A stretch of 64,000 bases of DNA from Chondrus crispus (taxonomy: Eukaryota > Rhodophyta > Florideophyceae > Gigartinales > Gigartinaceae): positions 1-64,000 of the forward strand of contig NW_005179019.1 in the NCBI RefSeq assembly GCF_000350225.1, written 5' to 3'. Of the stretch, positions 42,555-54,723 are shown piece after piece; the stretch's first letter is position 1; every line of letters begins with the position of its first letter. The notes beneath the pieces were generated by a model that ran no database searches, was not told the origin of the DNA, and saw only the letters and a program-made list of their open reading frames with translations. The translations under genes and the position numbers were made by a program.

Positions 42555-45500
42555 CTACGTGGCCCCGTCATCCCTCAGTGGAGCGGTTAGCGCGTGGATG
42601 ACAACGGTAAAGGCATCTCTTCCCTTTCTTGCGTTATAAACCCGGTCATTAATAGATCTCCGACCACAAGAGGCCCCGCGTGTTCCTCCTCTTCCTGGAG
42701 GCAATACCTCAATTCATCACGAAGTGTTCCCCTCGATGCGATCGGTCATACCTTTCTGCATGCTTGAGACGTTTCTGGGCTCATATAATGAATAAGAGTA
42801 TGGAATGGTAGGACACTTGACAGGCCGCCCGCCAGCACAGGGGCGACGACAGCTGGACAATTTGTCATAAACTTTGCAAACTTTCCGCCTATGCGAGATT
42901 TCCGTACCGCAGTTGGGGATAATGGGTAATGAATAAACATACGTCGTGGTTTTCCTTCGGTACTGTCTTCGTCTCTTGTGGTGCTGGCTGGTACAGAGGC
43001 TCCGTATTCTGCGGTTGCACTGTCGTGGTTACTTGTGTCGTGGCGAAAGAGGATATTAAATGTCCGTGGCTGTGGCCGTGCTATGCTGCATCTGCAACGT
43101 AATAGACATCAGAGGCTCTTGGGGCATCGCGGGGGAGCATATCCGGTTCTTGTTTTCGTTCCCCAATAAAAACCCCAGGCACTGCGATTGGATAATGCAT
43201 AGAAGTTTGTCGCGCTCCCGGTTGTTACTGTATGGGAGGGAGCTTCCCCTGCTGAAGGATGACTTCCGGAGATCTTGTTGTTGTCGCGATTCCAGCGGTT
43301 AGGAAGCCACATGAGCGGACCCAAGCTGCGCAAGTGGTTGCGCCAATGACAGGGAGAGCCCTTTCGGCGGTTCCTGGTAGAGTGACTGAGGTGGGATTTA
43401 CCAATGTTCGCTCTAGTCTTTTGTGCCAGGTAAGATGGTTGCTTTCGTATCAACATGCATGACATGCTGCCAGTCGGAAAAAGTGGAGGCATCCGTCACG
43501 ACGGGCCCCGAGACATCCAGTAGCGGCGGGTGCGAGTGCTCGACTGGAGCGACGGGGGCTTCATATTACGCCGCGGAGGGATTCGCAAGGGGGCGAGGGG
43601 CGCATTCGGGGAGTCAAGCGGCAGCAGAGCACTCAAACCCTGCTCCCTGGCTCCGCAGTTCGCTGCGCGGTGCCGGAGGGCGAGAGAGTTTTTGCTTCCA
43701 CTCTGCTTCTTTCGCGTCTCTTCCTGAAGTTGACGAGTACCCTTCGTCTGGGAAGCGCGTAACTGCCCCTCCAGCATGAGCCGTTGCTCATAGGGCGCGG
43801 ATTTCTTGCGGCATCTTTGATAGGCGAGGGCGTGCTATCGCCAATTGGCCCCTCCACACTCGAGGGGGAGTGAAAGGTTCTTCTCTTCAGTCGGCGGAGG
43901 CACGCACGGTTTGCAGAAAGAAGTTTAGATAGATCTCGTCTCGCCACGGGGAGTAACGGTCGCTGTAGGATCGCGTTCCTAAGGACGGCGAGTCGCGGTC
44001 TCGTGTACTCGACCGGATTGCGCGCGTTTCAATTACGGTCCATCCCCGTGATGCGGCGGTCAAGGAGGGGAAAAGGGGAGTCCGCAGCCCGGGGTTTGTG
44101 CGGCGTCCCATGGTACCTCATTATTGCGTACTCACTGTAGGGCACCGCACTGCATGCCAGTCTTGATGACCACGTCATCCGAGCCAATGTTTCCTTAATT
44201 TGTCCTTGATTTTTCCTTGTTTTTTTTCTTTCTGTGACGGCGGCCTGCCCACTGTATGCAAGCGTAGTGTCGTTGCTTCGCCCCTTAGCAGTTCGCGATT
44301 GGCTGCTCTATCTCGTGACTGCGACATGATTCGTTCCTGTCGAGCACATCTCTCGTCTTTCGCGCGCGTTTATGTCCGCGAAGCGACGCGTCGTTCGTTC
44401 GCTCCGCGGTCGATAATTATGCGATCAAGAATAGGTTTCGCGCCCCGGTCAGTTTGAGCACAGGGGTTGCCCCCGCGTGGGTATCGCTGATCCGATCGAG
44501 AGGGGCGTGGGTCCCCACACGAATTCTTTCCGGCTGCCCGTGTTGTACGGGATCTTTGACCTTCCGGTTTTCTCTTTTGCGGTTATGGGTCGCGATTGTC
44601 AACCTCGCCTGCCCAGTTATAGCAGACCCCGTGACTTGTAATTTTCTGCTGTGAAGAGGGGCGCGTGGTCGTGTGCGAGAGGTACTGATGTATCAGGGCC
44701 GACAAGGGTACCGGGTCGGAGGTCGTCCCATGCCGCGACCAGAGCTTCGTCCGCGAGACGACGTTGACTTCCTTGATCACGCGCGGCGAGCACGACGTTT
44801 CTTGCGGTGTCCGTGGGTCTTTCCCACTGCGCGCGCGCGGTACGCGATCTTCTTGCAGCGTTCCCCTGATCTCTTCCACGGCCATTTGGCCTTGCTCCTG
44901 GTGTTGATTCTCCTTTTGGTCGTCGTGCGACAGTCTTCTGGTTCTTCTCTTCTCTTCCCGTTGTTCATGCCCCAAGGGTGTGGACGTAACTCATATTGGT
45001 TGTCGCGCGACGGTCTTTTGCTCTTCGCCTCTCTGGGGGGAGGTCACGCACGCAGTTCGCAGGAAAAAGAAGTTCAGTGGGTCTCGTCGCGCCACGGTGA
45101 TTGAAGGTCGCGGTAGGGTCGCGGCAAGAGGCCTCGAGTTGCGCTAAAGTCGCGTGCTCTGCTCTTGTGCGCGCGATCGAGTCGCGTCCTTCGCAATCGC
45201 TTCGCGTCCGTGCGCTCATGGTCCGTCCCCATAGCGCCGCGTTCACGGAGGGTAGGGGGAGCTGTTTGATGATGGGGCGTCCCGTGATGGCTTCCAATTG
45301 CGTGTTCATCGTGCGGCACGTGCCGCATGGACGCCGGTACGATGGGCGCGTACAGTAGGGATACTTTTTCCGTTAATTTTGGTGTTGCTCCTGACGGCTA
45401 TTCGAGCACTGTATGGCGCGGCCTGCATGCCCATCCCGTAGCGCACGTCATCTCAGCCAATTTTTTTCCTTAATTTTTCCTTCATTTTTTCACTTATTTT

Positions 45501-46176
45501 TCTTTCTGCGACGGCGGCGTCGCCAGTGTATGCAAACGTACAGTGTTGCTGCTCCGCCGCTTATCAGTTCGCGGTTTGTTGCATCGTCTCGCGTCCCGCC
45601 ATGAAGTGACCCGTACCTCTTGCGCACGTTCTGTGCTCTGCCTTTGCGTACGTATATCCGTGCGCCAACGCGTCGTGCCCTTGCTCGTCTGTTTGGGATG
45701 GGATGCCCGAGGCATATTCTGCGCTCCAGTGTTTTGCGCGATAGCTTAGCATCAAGTGGACGTCGTAGCTCCGCCGGGGAGGAGGTCCAGAGGGCGCCCC
45801 TAATGCGGTCTGAGGGGACGAGTCCCGGAGCCCCTTTTCGCGGTGTGTCAGCGCGTATGCGCTGTGCTTCTTGCTGTGTTCGCAGAAGGTGTCCTTGTCT
45901 TGTGGAGTTGCAGTTTCTCCCCTGTTATGTCTGAGGCCCCACTGCTGCCCCTCCTCCCGTGTGTTATTACGACGTCGAACGTGTCGTTTGCGCGTTCGGT
46001 ACGGGATCTTCGACCTTCTCGTTTTTGCGAATACAGTCCGCGTTCGTCCGCCTCCCACGATCGGTTGCACTGAGTCATGTGACTCCTTAATTTCCGGCTC
46101 TGCCGAGGTATGCGTGTCCTTTGGCTCTTGCGAGTTAATACTGAGCGCGGTAGTCCAGAAGCGGTTGAGGGCGGTT
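42555..46176. other. Accessory segment of element D, non-coding part
   Basis: About 3.6 kb without a supported frame. A diverged tandem duplication is visible: 43880-44440 corresponds to about 45030-45720 (shared blocks around CCTTAATTT...CTTTCTG-GACGGCGGC and TGTATGCAA). A further echo of the text near 44545 appears at 46003. Confidence 0.5.
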
Positions 46177-46211
46177 GAGGGCCCCCCCTTCAGGTTGAAC
46201 GTCCCCGTTCA
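46177..46211 (-). other. Polypurine tract and hairpin, pol-side copy (D)
   Basis: TGAACG-GGGA-CGTTCA (46211-46196, minus strand) is followed by a purine tract with seven G's (46190-46177). It lies at the end of pol and repeats the arrangement found next to the 3' LTR. Confidence 0.65.
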
Positions 46212-49200
46212 GCCCGGTTGTGAGGTCCCTACCCGTGCGTGCGCGTAGTCGGGTCGCGTGTCGCGAGACAAGTTCTTCGGGGATATGTGACCTTGCGGTC
46301 CACGTGGGCTCCTCGTAGTCTGCTCACTTCACCTTGAACTCCGCGGTCTCGTTTTCCATTAGGCGATGATCGAGAAGCCGGTCCACCGCGTACTGTGTCC
46401 GCGTGGTGATCTTATCAGCAAGGTCACCCGACGCGGTTGTGCTTGCCCGTGGTGCGTCCACAGGTGGTGGCGCGTACACACACCTATCAGCGGACACGCG
46501 TTCTGTGACCCCATCACGATCAATCGTGATGGTACGTCGGTCATTCGCGAGGACGCGGTAAGGTCCCACGGCTGGTGACACGAGCTTATTTTATGTCTTT
46601 GCTCCGTCCTTAGGGTCGAGGTATACATAATTTCCAGGCTTGACTCGCGTGTTTACGCGTCTCACGCGTTTGTCGAAATCGCGTTTGTAGCGAGCCTGCG
46701 TTCGTCGCAGGCTGCTATATGCCTTCTGAATTGTCTCGTCCAGCTTCTTAAGGAACTCTGCGCGATGCGTTTTTCTATCCGGGAGGGGCGCGTTCCCCTC
46801 CGTCCTTCGAAGCGAAAATTCTGGAGGAGGTCGACTGAGTACCAGCTCGAATGGGGTCGTACGCGTAGACCTGTGTACGTGGGAGTTGTACGCGTAAGTT
46901 AATGGCCCCACGTACACATCCCAATCGTCTTGGTGTTCGTTGACGTAGTTACGCAACATAGACGCAATAGTACGGTTGTAGCGCTCCACTTGGCCGTTGG
47001 TGTGGGGATGGTACGCGGACGTATACAATTTCATAATCTCCAAGATCCGGCACGAGCTGTGGAAGAACTTCGCGTTAAATTCAGGTCCATTATCGGACAA
47101 CAGCGAACGCGGAATGCCGTACTTGAAAACCCACGCGTCACAAAACGCGGTCGCCACTGCGTACGCGGTCACTGTCCTCAACGCGACGACTTGAGTTAAC
47201 TTTTTGAACCGGTCCGTTATTACCAGAAGGTATTGTTTTCCTCCCTTGGTCTTCGGAAGCGGTCCAAGAATGTCTATCGCGAGGCTCTCCAATGGACGCG
47301 TAGCGGGGAAAAATCCCAGCCGGTTGAGATGTTTTCGGAGTTTGACGCGATTCTTCGCACATGTCCGGCATCCGCGTACTGTCGCTGCCACGTCCGCGGC
47401 CAAATGTGGCCAGTAATACCAGCGTCGGAGCGTGTGATACATGCGGTTCTGCTTCGGATGTCCCGCGCTCGCGGGGTCATGGCAGAGCCGCAACAGACGC
47501 GCCCGTAGTGACTGAGGGACCACCACTTGAATGATTTCAGGATCGTAGGGGTGCTTGCGCTTAAAAACCCCTTGGTGGTCCTCAAAGAACGCGGAGTCGC
47601 GACTTTCCGATTGTCTGGCCAGTACGGGTTGGCAGAAATCGTCGACGCGTTGCTCCTCGGCTATCTCCTCCAGGGTGACAGGGGCCGGCAGGTCATCCTG
47701 TGGAGGAGCGACCTGGGAGCCTGACGTGTCAATTCCTGGTTCTTGAGCGCGTTCAATATCCACCGCGTCGAATTCTTCTATCTCAGCCCATAGGTCGTCG
47801 CGTTCTTGTAAAGCCGGGGCTTCTTTGTCGCCCACCGGCCCGTCGCGTGAACGCGCTTTTCTCCTTCTCCCCGCCTTGTTTCGCGTTATGACGAACACGT
47901 GGTCGCTCTTGTGGTCGCATTTTGCGGTACAAGTATGGTCGCGTAATTCATCTGACACATCGCGTACGGTAGTGCCGTCAAAGGTGGGAATGTCGTCATC
48001 CATCTCGACGGCCTTCCGAAGATCGTCGGCGGTCCTCGGGGAAATGAGACGCGACAGCGCGTCGGGTACTTGATGAACGCGTCCAGGTCTGTATTTGATG
48101 GTGAAGTCATACTCCGCTAACCGTAGTCGCCAACGCGTCAGTTGGCCGCACCTTTCTTTCAGGGACATCAGCCATCGTAACGCGTCATGGTCTGTCCTCA
48201 CGGTAAATTTGGTTCCCTTAATGTACGGCCGTAGCGTGCGGACGGCCCACACTACGGCCCTACATTCGCGTTCAGTCGCACTGTAGTCCCGCTCACTATC
48301 GTTGAGGGAATACGAGCAATAGCTGACCGGGCGCCAATCGTTGGTCCCGTCGTGCTCTTGTAAAAGCGTGCACCCCAGTTGATACGCGCTCGCGTCAGTA
48401 TCAATCATATACGGCCGTCCGTATCTCGGGAGCGCGAGAATTGGGGGCGCGATCATCCGTGCCTTGAGCTCTTCGAACGCGTGAACCTGAGCCGCGGTCC
48501 GGTTATCGTAGTCCGGATCCGCGTCCTTCCGCGTTATATCGGTGAGGGGGCGCGCGATTTTCGCGAACCCCTGCACAAAGCGGCGGTAGACATTACATGC
48601 CCCGAGAAATGACCTGACTTGTGTCAACGTTCGGGGAAATGTAAATGTCTTGAACGCGTCCGCCGCAGTTTCTGCCACGCTTAACTTCCCTGGGGATATC
48701 ACATGCCCCAGGTAGTGTACGCGTGGCTGAAAGAAGCTGCATTTCTTCAACTTGAGAGATATGCCGGCGCTTCTCAAAAGTCCCAGAACCGCGTCCAAAT
48801 GTTTCGCGTGCTCCGCGTGCGTACGCGAAAAGACGATAACGTCGTCTAGATACACTAGGCAAATCTGCCATCGTACGCGTGATAGAATTATGTCCAGCGC
48901 GCGTTGAAAAGTGGCTGGAGCTCCGCGTAACCCGAATGGCATCCGCAAATGTCGGAACATCCCATATGGGTGGTGAAGGTAGTTTTGTCGCGGTCTTCCG
49001 GCGCGACCGGAATCTGCCAATATCCCGAGTTACAGTCCAGCGTAGTGAACACAGCCGCGTCCCCCAATGAATCAATACAGTCGTCCACACGCGGAAGCGG
49101 ATACGAATCCGCCAACGTTCTCGCGTTCAAGCGACGGTAGTCCACACAGAAGCGTAAACTACGGTCCTTCTTTGGGACAAGGACGACCAGGGACGCCCAC

Positions 49201-49433
49201 TCCGTATTCGCAGGCTCTATCACTCCCGCGTTTAACATTTTCTTCACTTCTTTCGCGACCATTTCACGCATCGCGGGCCCTTTGCGGTAGGGCATGGCGC
49301 GTATCGGCTTCGTGCCGGGCTCAAGTGGGATGCAGTGTTCCGTCATTCGGATCATTCCGAGCGACCTGCTCCACAAACTTGAGTGTTCGCGTAACATCTC
49401 AAGCACCTGTACGCGTAATTTCTCGTCCTTCAC
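46190..49433 (-). CDS. Pol of element D: reverse transcriptase, RNase H, integrase, chromodomain
   Basis: The reverse transcriptase begins at about 49433 (VLVPKKDRSLRFCVDYRRLN) and its catalytic box is YLDDV. The long open part 49020-46591 (809 codons) also includes the RNase H (MIDTDASAYQLG, ending VPDALSRL) and the integrase. The integrase has a zinc-binding HHCC region (RTCAKN), the DDE core (AIDILGPL, LSDNGPEF, QVERYNRTI) and a GPY/F-like end. A chromodomain-like tail extends to about 46190. This domain order defines Ty3/Gypsy, and the chromodomain places it with the chromoviruses. Confidence 0.9.
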
Positions 49434-50019
49434 ATGTGATAGATCAATATTCTTTTCCCAATCTTCCGCGTTCGACTTGGGATCCTTATATTGTACGCGT
49501 CCGGTATCTTCCGCAAGATTTTGGTACCCCGCGTGCTCCTCGTCCGCGTTCTTGTTCGCGTCTTATTCGCGGTGGGGTCAGGCCGTCCTGCTCCTAATTT
49601 TCCTTCTTGGCCGTCCAAGTTGGAAATGTGCAACGCGTGCGCGATCTCCTCGGCCACCCGACGCTCCAGTGTCAGGATGGCAAGAGGGTTCCGTTTCGCG
49701 TATCCGACGACTGTATGTTTCGGCAGTCGTCGTACCTGACACGAAAAATTCGCGACCATAACCTGGAAGACCTGGTTTGGTAGCACTTCCGCGACTCCGT
49801 TGGTCGGCCGCACCCCGTGGCGGTGCTGCAGCGACGGCTTGGGCTCCAGAAATACCAGGCCTCTCCCCGCTGTCGTAACGCGCACGCGAACTTGCGACAT
49901 AGCGGGGACATTTACCCAGCGCGCGATCCGAATCGGGTGCTGGGTTTCTTCGCGTACTTCTGCGCGGTTTGTCTCGCATCCATGTCCCCTTGTAGGGGGA
50001 GACGGCTCCCCCTTCGCGT

Positions 50020-50793
50020 TCACGATGGCCACGGCGCCCTATGCCGGAGCTCGAGCCTCTGGGCTTCTATGTCGATGGTCCGGACATGCGCGTCAATGAA
50101 CGCGGTGCCCAGAAGCACAGGAACAGCCAGTTGGTCCGCGACGACGAACGGGACTCGGAACATCGTGTTCCGAATCCGGACAACCAAACGGACCACTGCG
50201 CTCAGCCTCAACGGGTTGCTGTTTGCTCCGGCTAGCCTTGGCAATGGCGCGTCGCGCATCGCGTGTCGGGTCCAGTCGGAAGGAAGGTCGGCCTTCCTCA
50301 CCAGATTGTAGCCAGAACACGTATCGACAGCGATAGTGTACGGCTTGAACGCGTTCTTCTCAGTAGCTATCGAGCCCAATATATTGTAGATCTTGGATGT
50401 CATCAGACAGACGACGCCTTCGACGATCTTAGGCCGAGCCGTTCGCTCCAAGTCATTTCGCTTTGGGCGTCGGCGTCGCGTCTTGCCCCTTCTTTGCGTT
50501 CTTCTTCCTTGACCGTCGGATTCCGGGGCCTCGTGTTCGTTTTTCGTCCCTTGACTCCTTGGGCCCAAGAAGGGCCCCACGCGCTTTTCACGCGTTACTT
50601 CTGCACGAGGCGCATTCTCGACGAGCACGTCGCGTTCTTCTTTTTGCACCGCGCTCACGCTGGCCCCGGTGCCTTCACGGCGGATCCATGGCATCCGACG
50701 TCCGGCGGTCGGGAAATGTTCGCGTTCGTGGGGTGGTCCCGGGCTTACCGAAGTCGCGGCAATTTCGCGTTTGTTAAATGCTTGTTTTTGCAC
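50020..50793 (-). pseudogene. Protease region of element D
   Basis: Contains the retropepsin-like box AVDTCSGYNLV and a basic linker before it (RRKTRRRRPKRNDLE). The following residues (MFRVPFVVADQLAVPVLLGT) fit the flap and the second half of a retroviral-type protease. It is closely related to the protease of B at 38095-38508. Confidence 0.75.
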
Positions 50794-51437
50794 CGGAACG
50801 ACGGGGGTCTCAGTGACTTCGTGTTGCGGCGAAGAGAATATTATCGGTAAATATTCACGTCTCCCTTGATAGGGGTATATGGACGGGTCGGGGGTATAAG
50901 AGCGAGACGGTTCACGTGACCGCGTAAACGTGACCGCCTTTACGCGTTTTTGAGCTACCTGAACTATCCGTGCTAGTCGCGCCGCTATCTGTAGCCAAAG
51001 CGGCTCCGGACCTCCGTTCGGGTGGCTGGCCTGGCTCTACCCACTCCGGAGCGGCAGCATCGGCGAAGTACTCGGGTACCTCGCGGGGTTGATTTTCAAC
51101 GTTCGGACGTTGTAAAATCTGGGGGGCGGCGAGATTCGGCTCTCGCTCGCTTTCCTGTAGGGCAGGGGATACGGATCCCCTGCCCAGTCCTGGAGGTACA
51201 TTATCGCGTTCTGTACCCCCGTCGGCAATCTGGACGGACCGCTTTCTCCTCTTCCATCTTGACGCGGGTATCGCGTGTCGGCTTGTTGGAAATCGCGTTG
51301 TTCGCGCCTGTATCCTCCTCCGCGAGGGGCGAAACGGACACCTCGTCCGGGGCGATTCGCGTGGCCGAACGCGGACCACAGTCACCAGCGACCGACTGTT
51401 GGAGGAGGTTCTTCATCCCTGGACGCGTCTGTAGTTG

Positions 51438-53585
51438 CTACCGGTAGTTTCGATACGCGGTAAACATCCGCTGTTCCGGCGCGAGGAAGGGGCACGCGTA
51501 CATGGCACGGCCGTGCGTTCTGCACAGCCAGCAGACGTACGCGCTTCCGTCGGCTGAGGCGAACGTCGCCGCCTGATGAGCCTCTTCCTCGGTGAGCCGG
51601 GGAACACAGGAGGGTATGCGTCCCCCTCCTTGACGCGAAATGTCCAATTCCGCGATGCGGTGGTCCGGATCACCTATCCCCGCTGGGGTATGACCGAACG
51701 CGGTGGCAAAGCTGCCCGTGGTCTCCGTCGACGCTGGCGTTGACGGCCGGCCTCCTGTAGCCTCCCCGCCTCTCATGACGAGGACGGGGTCAGCTTCCCA
51801 ATCCTCCTCGTTAACGTGGAGGGCTGACGCGGGGGAGCTCGTCGCGTTCGACCTGGCGGCTCTCCCTCCCCTCGCTGCCAGTTTCGGGTCCGGCAGCGGT
51901 AGTCCGCGTCGGGCGCGAAACGTGGTTCCTTCTGCGGTCGCGATGTGTCTGATAATTGACAGGTCCGTCTTCTGGTTCGCAGGCAACCTCCGGACGGTCT
52001 CTGCCACCGCTGCTCGCGTTGCGGGAGCCAATCCGCGTACAAAATAATGAACCAAGGCTTGCTCCGTAAATACCGCGGTGCACATGAACGCGTTCGATTC
52101 GAGCCTATCCGCGAACGCGTTTTCCGTCTCGTGTGGCTTCTGATGAGCCGACGCGACGGCATCGTGCGCTACCCCCAGTACGTCATCAGTGAGGTAGCGC
52201 TTGATGAATTGATTAATAAGCCCAGGCCAGCTCACATCGTCATGGAGCTGGCCTGAGCGGATTCCGCGCATAGTGTAGCTTGTATATAATCTTTCCGCGT
52301 CGCGTTCAAGAAAATGCGCGAGGACGCGATCCGCGACCCCTTCCGTCAGATGTTGCGAATTGAACGTGATGCGCACATCTTTCAGGAAGGGGAGTAATTC
52401 AATCGCGTTCGTTCCATCGAAATTGTGCATCGTGGGACGAATCCCACGACAACGCTGCACATATTTCGCGATTCGCCCCGCGTCCCCTGACGTGACGAGG
52501 GTCGAGACGTTGTCCAGGCGATACATCCTGTAATTAGCTACGGAGCTAAATTCCTGTATCATCGTGTGGACCGCCTCGACCCCGGGGGCCGCGGGGCCCA
52601 ATGTGCCAAATGGGGTCGCCGGTAGCGTACGGACGTCTACCGGGCCCCGACGCGTAGTGAGATCCTGGGGCTGATAGCCGCCCCACCGGGGATCAAAAGC
52701 GAGAATCGGTTCTCTCGATCCCCGGGTGGTATCCCCGCGTCTATTCTCGTCCGCGTAAGGTACGCGAACCGTCTGCCGCATGTCTCCGGCGACATGCGGC
52801 AAGGCTTGGGTTTCGGACGCGAAAGTTGCGTCCATCCTTGTTCGATCTCCGCGTGCGGGCCGACTGGTGTCACCACCAGCCGGCTCTAAATCTTGAGCGC
52901 CCGAAGCGTTCGGAGGTACAGTACCACCGGGCCCTAACGGTGGGCTTCGGGTGACGTTTCCGTCGGGGTACGTTCCATCTGACGAACACGTCGGCGTGTA
53001 GAATTTAACTGCGCGGTCACATGGGCCAACGCGCGCATCTGTTCCGCGGAAGGAATAGGGCTCGCGTCAGTACGTCCCGCAGAGGCCGTCCTCTCGGGGC
53101 GGCCTTCCCCGAACTCGTTGGGGGAGTCGAGACGCGATTCCTCGACGAGCACCAGTCCATTCTGCAGTTGATCGACCACTGCTCGGATGTTATCCAGAGA
53201 CTGGGAGACGCGTTCAAACCTCCCTTCGTGAAGGGATCGTAGTTCTTCCATGCAACGCAAATATACCGCGTCGGTTACCTCGATTCTAAGCGCGGTCCGG
53301 ACTTCCTCAAAATACGTCGCGATCCGGTCATACATCGCGCGTGCGCGGCCTTCTGATAATTCAGGCGACGGTTCCCGGTCACTGAGCCTGCGCCACCGCC
53401 GCCGAATGGGACGCGGAGCGCGGCTGACTCGGAGGTGCGGAACGCGGTTGACTGCATATTCGCTGGCTCGGATTGAATTGAGGGGCGGATTCTTCTTCCA
53501 TTTCGACGCGTGCGGACGCGGACTCGAACGATAGTCTTCTCGCGATAATCGTGTGGCATTCTAGGTCGGGAGACCAATGTGGCAT
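51438..53585 (-). pseudogene. Gag region of element D
   Basis: The start codon at 53585-53583 lies in the last bases of the 5' LTR, and the frame reads through the primer-binding site (MPHWSPDLECH). A coiled-coil N-part is followed by a capsid-like part (SGDAGRIAKYVQRC, YTSYTMRGIRSG), and a Cys/His cluster CWLCRTHGRAMYAC lies near 51530. It is spread over more than one frame. Confidence 0.75.
53559..53576 (-). other. Primer-binding site of element D
   Basis: On the minus strand TGGTCTCCCGACCTAGAA starts one base after the 5' LTR and is identical to the sites of B and C. Confidence 0.8.
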
Positions 53586-54198
53586 AACCCCCGGTCGCGT
53601 TGGGGGTTTAGCTGTGGTTCTTCGAAGACCTGTGTACGCGAGAGAGGACAAAAACACACACACCAGAAAAGAACGCTGGCGGTGGTAGCGTGGTAGAGCG
53701 GTGGGGAGCGGACGCGAACACAGTACGCGGTAGAGCGGTTCGACGCGCTCGAAACCCTGGGGCAGCGCTAGTTAGCGTTCTAGCACCGACGGGCGGAGGC
53801 GGATCCAGCTCGCGCGCGTACGTTCGCGACTGCTACCCGCGTTAGTTTCTAGTTAATGCGCTCGCGTTAAGAGAACGCGTTTAGAATAAGCGGACGCGGT
53901 TAGACCTGCGGTGGAGGATCTGGCACCAAGCCCGTGCTTGTCCTTGTCCTCCCTCCGCCGCCGGTCGCCCTGTCATTTAATATACAAGTAAATAATCTAT
54001 CATAACATATACTACAGTATCTAGATAGCGCCTTACACGGTAAGCTCGCGCGCCTTACTCCGGATCGTCACGCTGTACACGTGCAAAGCGAGCAGCAAGC
54101 GCGTACTTACAGGCGCGGGTGTGCGCGCTGTAATGCATTTTGCGGGAGTACAGTAGTCACCCCGCGCGTTCAAATAACGTCCTCGCGATTATGCTACA
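53578..54198 (-). repeat. 5' LTR of element D
   Basis: Runs TGTGGCATAACC to GATTATGCTACA in plus-strand reading, with TG...CA ends and a 10-base inverted tip repeat with one mismatch. About 98% identical to 40523-41144. Confidence 0.9.
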
Positions 54199-54723
54199 CG
54201 GACGTGTACAGAAGGTTCCCGACGCCCTATCACGTCTCGTGTCGCCGAGGGTCGCCGACGACCCTCGCCCCGCCGTCGAGGTAGACGACGATATTCCTAC
54301 CTGCGACGCGAGCACGACCGTTCAAGACGTATCGAACGAGCTCGCGGACCACGTCTGCGCCGTGAGCTGAGACCACGAGGTCGAATAAGTCTTCGCGACA
54401 GGCGGACGTCAAGCCAGTGCCCGGGGAACATCGTGCGCCCGAACGCGTGACGAACCCAGGGGCGACGAAGAAGCCCCCGCACTTCAAGGACCCGCGTCGT
54501 TTTGGGGAGAGAATGACGAGTTTGACGGCGCAGATCTCGAGCGCGCCGGGGACCCTGCGGAGGCGTCACCCGCCTGCGCGGTCGCCCCTCCACAGGACGA
54601 CCTTCCGGCCCCTCTTACGATAGAGGAGATCGCCGAAGAGCAACACATAGATGACTTCTGCCAAACCGTTGGGCACGACAGTCTGAGTCCCGGGACTCCG
54701 CGTTCTTCGAGGACCACCAGGGG

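Larger units (their letters stand above)
40523..54198 (-). mobile_element. Ty3/Gypsy fossil D: full-length, both LTRs
   Basis: Oriented on the minus strand: 5' LTR 53578-54198, primer-binding site, gag, protease, reverse transcriptase, RNase H, integrase with a chromodomain-like end, a 5-kb accessory segment, and 3' LTR 40523-41144. The two LTRs differ at about 14 of 621 positions (about 98% identical), so the insertion is young. The coding part is spread over several frames, with roughly half a dozen breaks. The bases outside the two LTRs (GAGAG on the left, CGGAC on the right) are not a target duplication. Confidence 0.9.
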
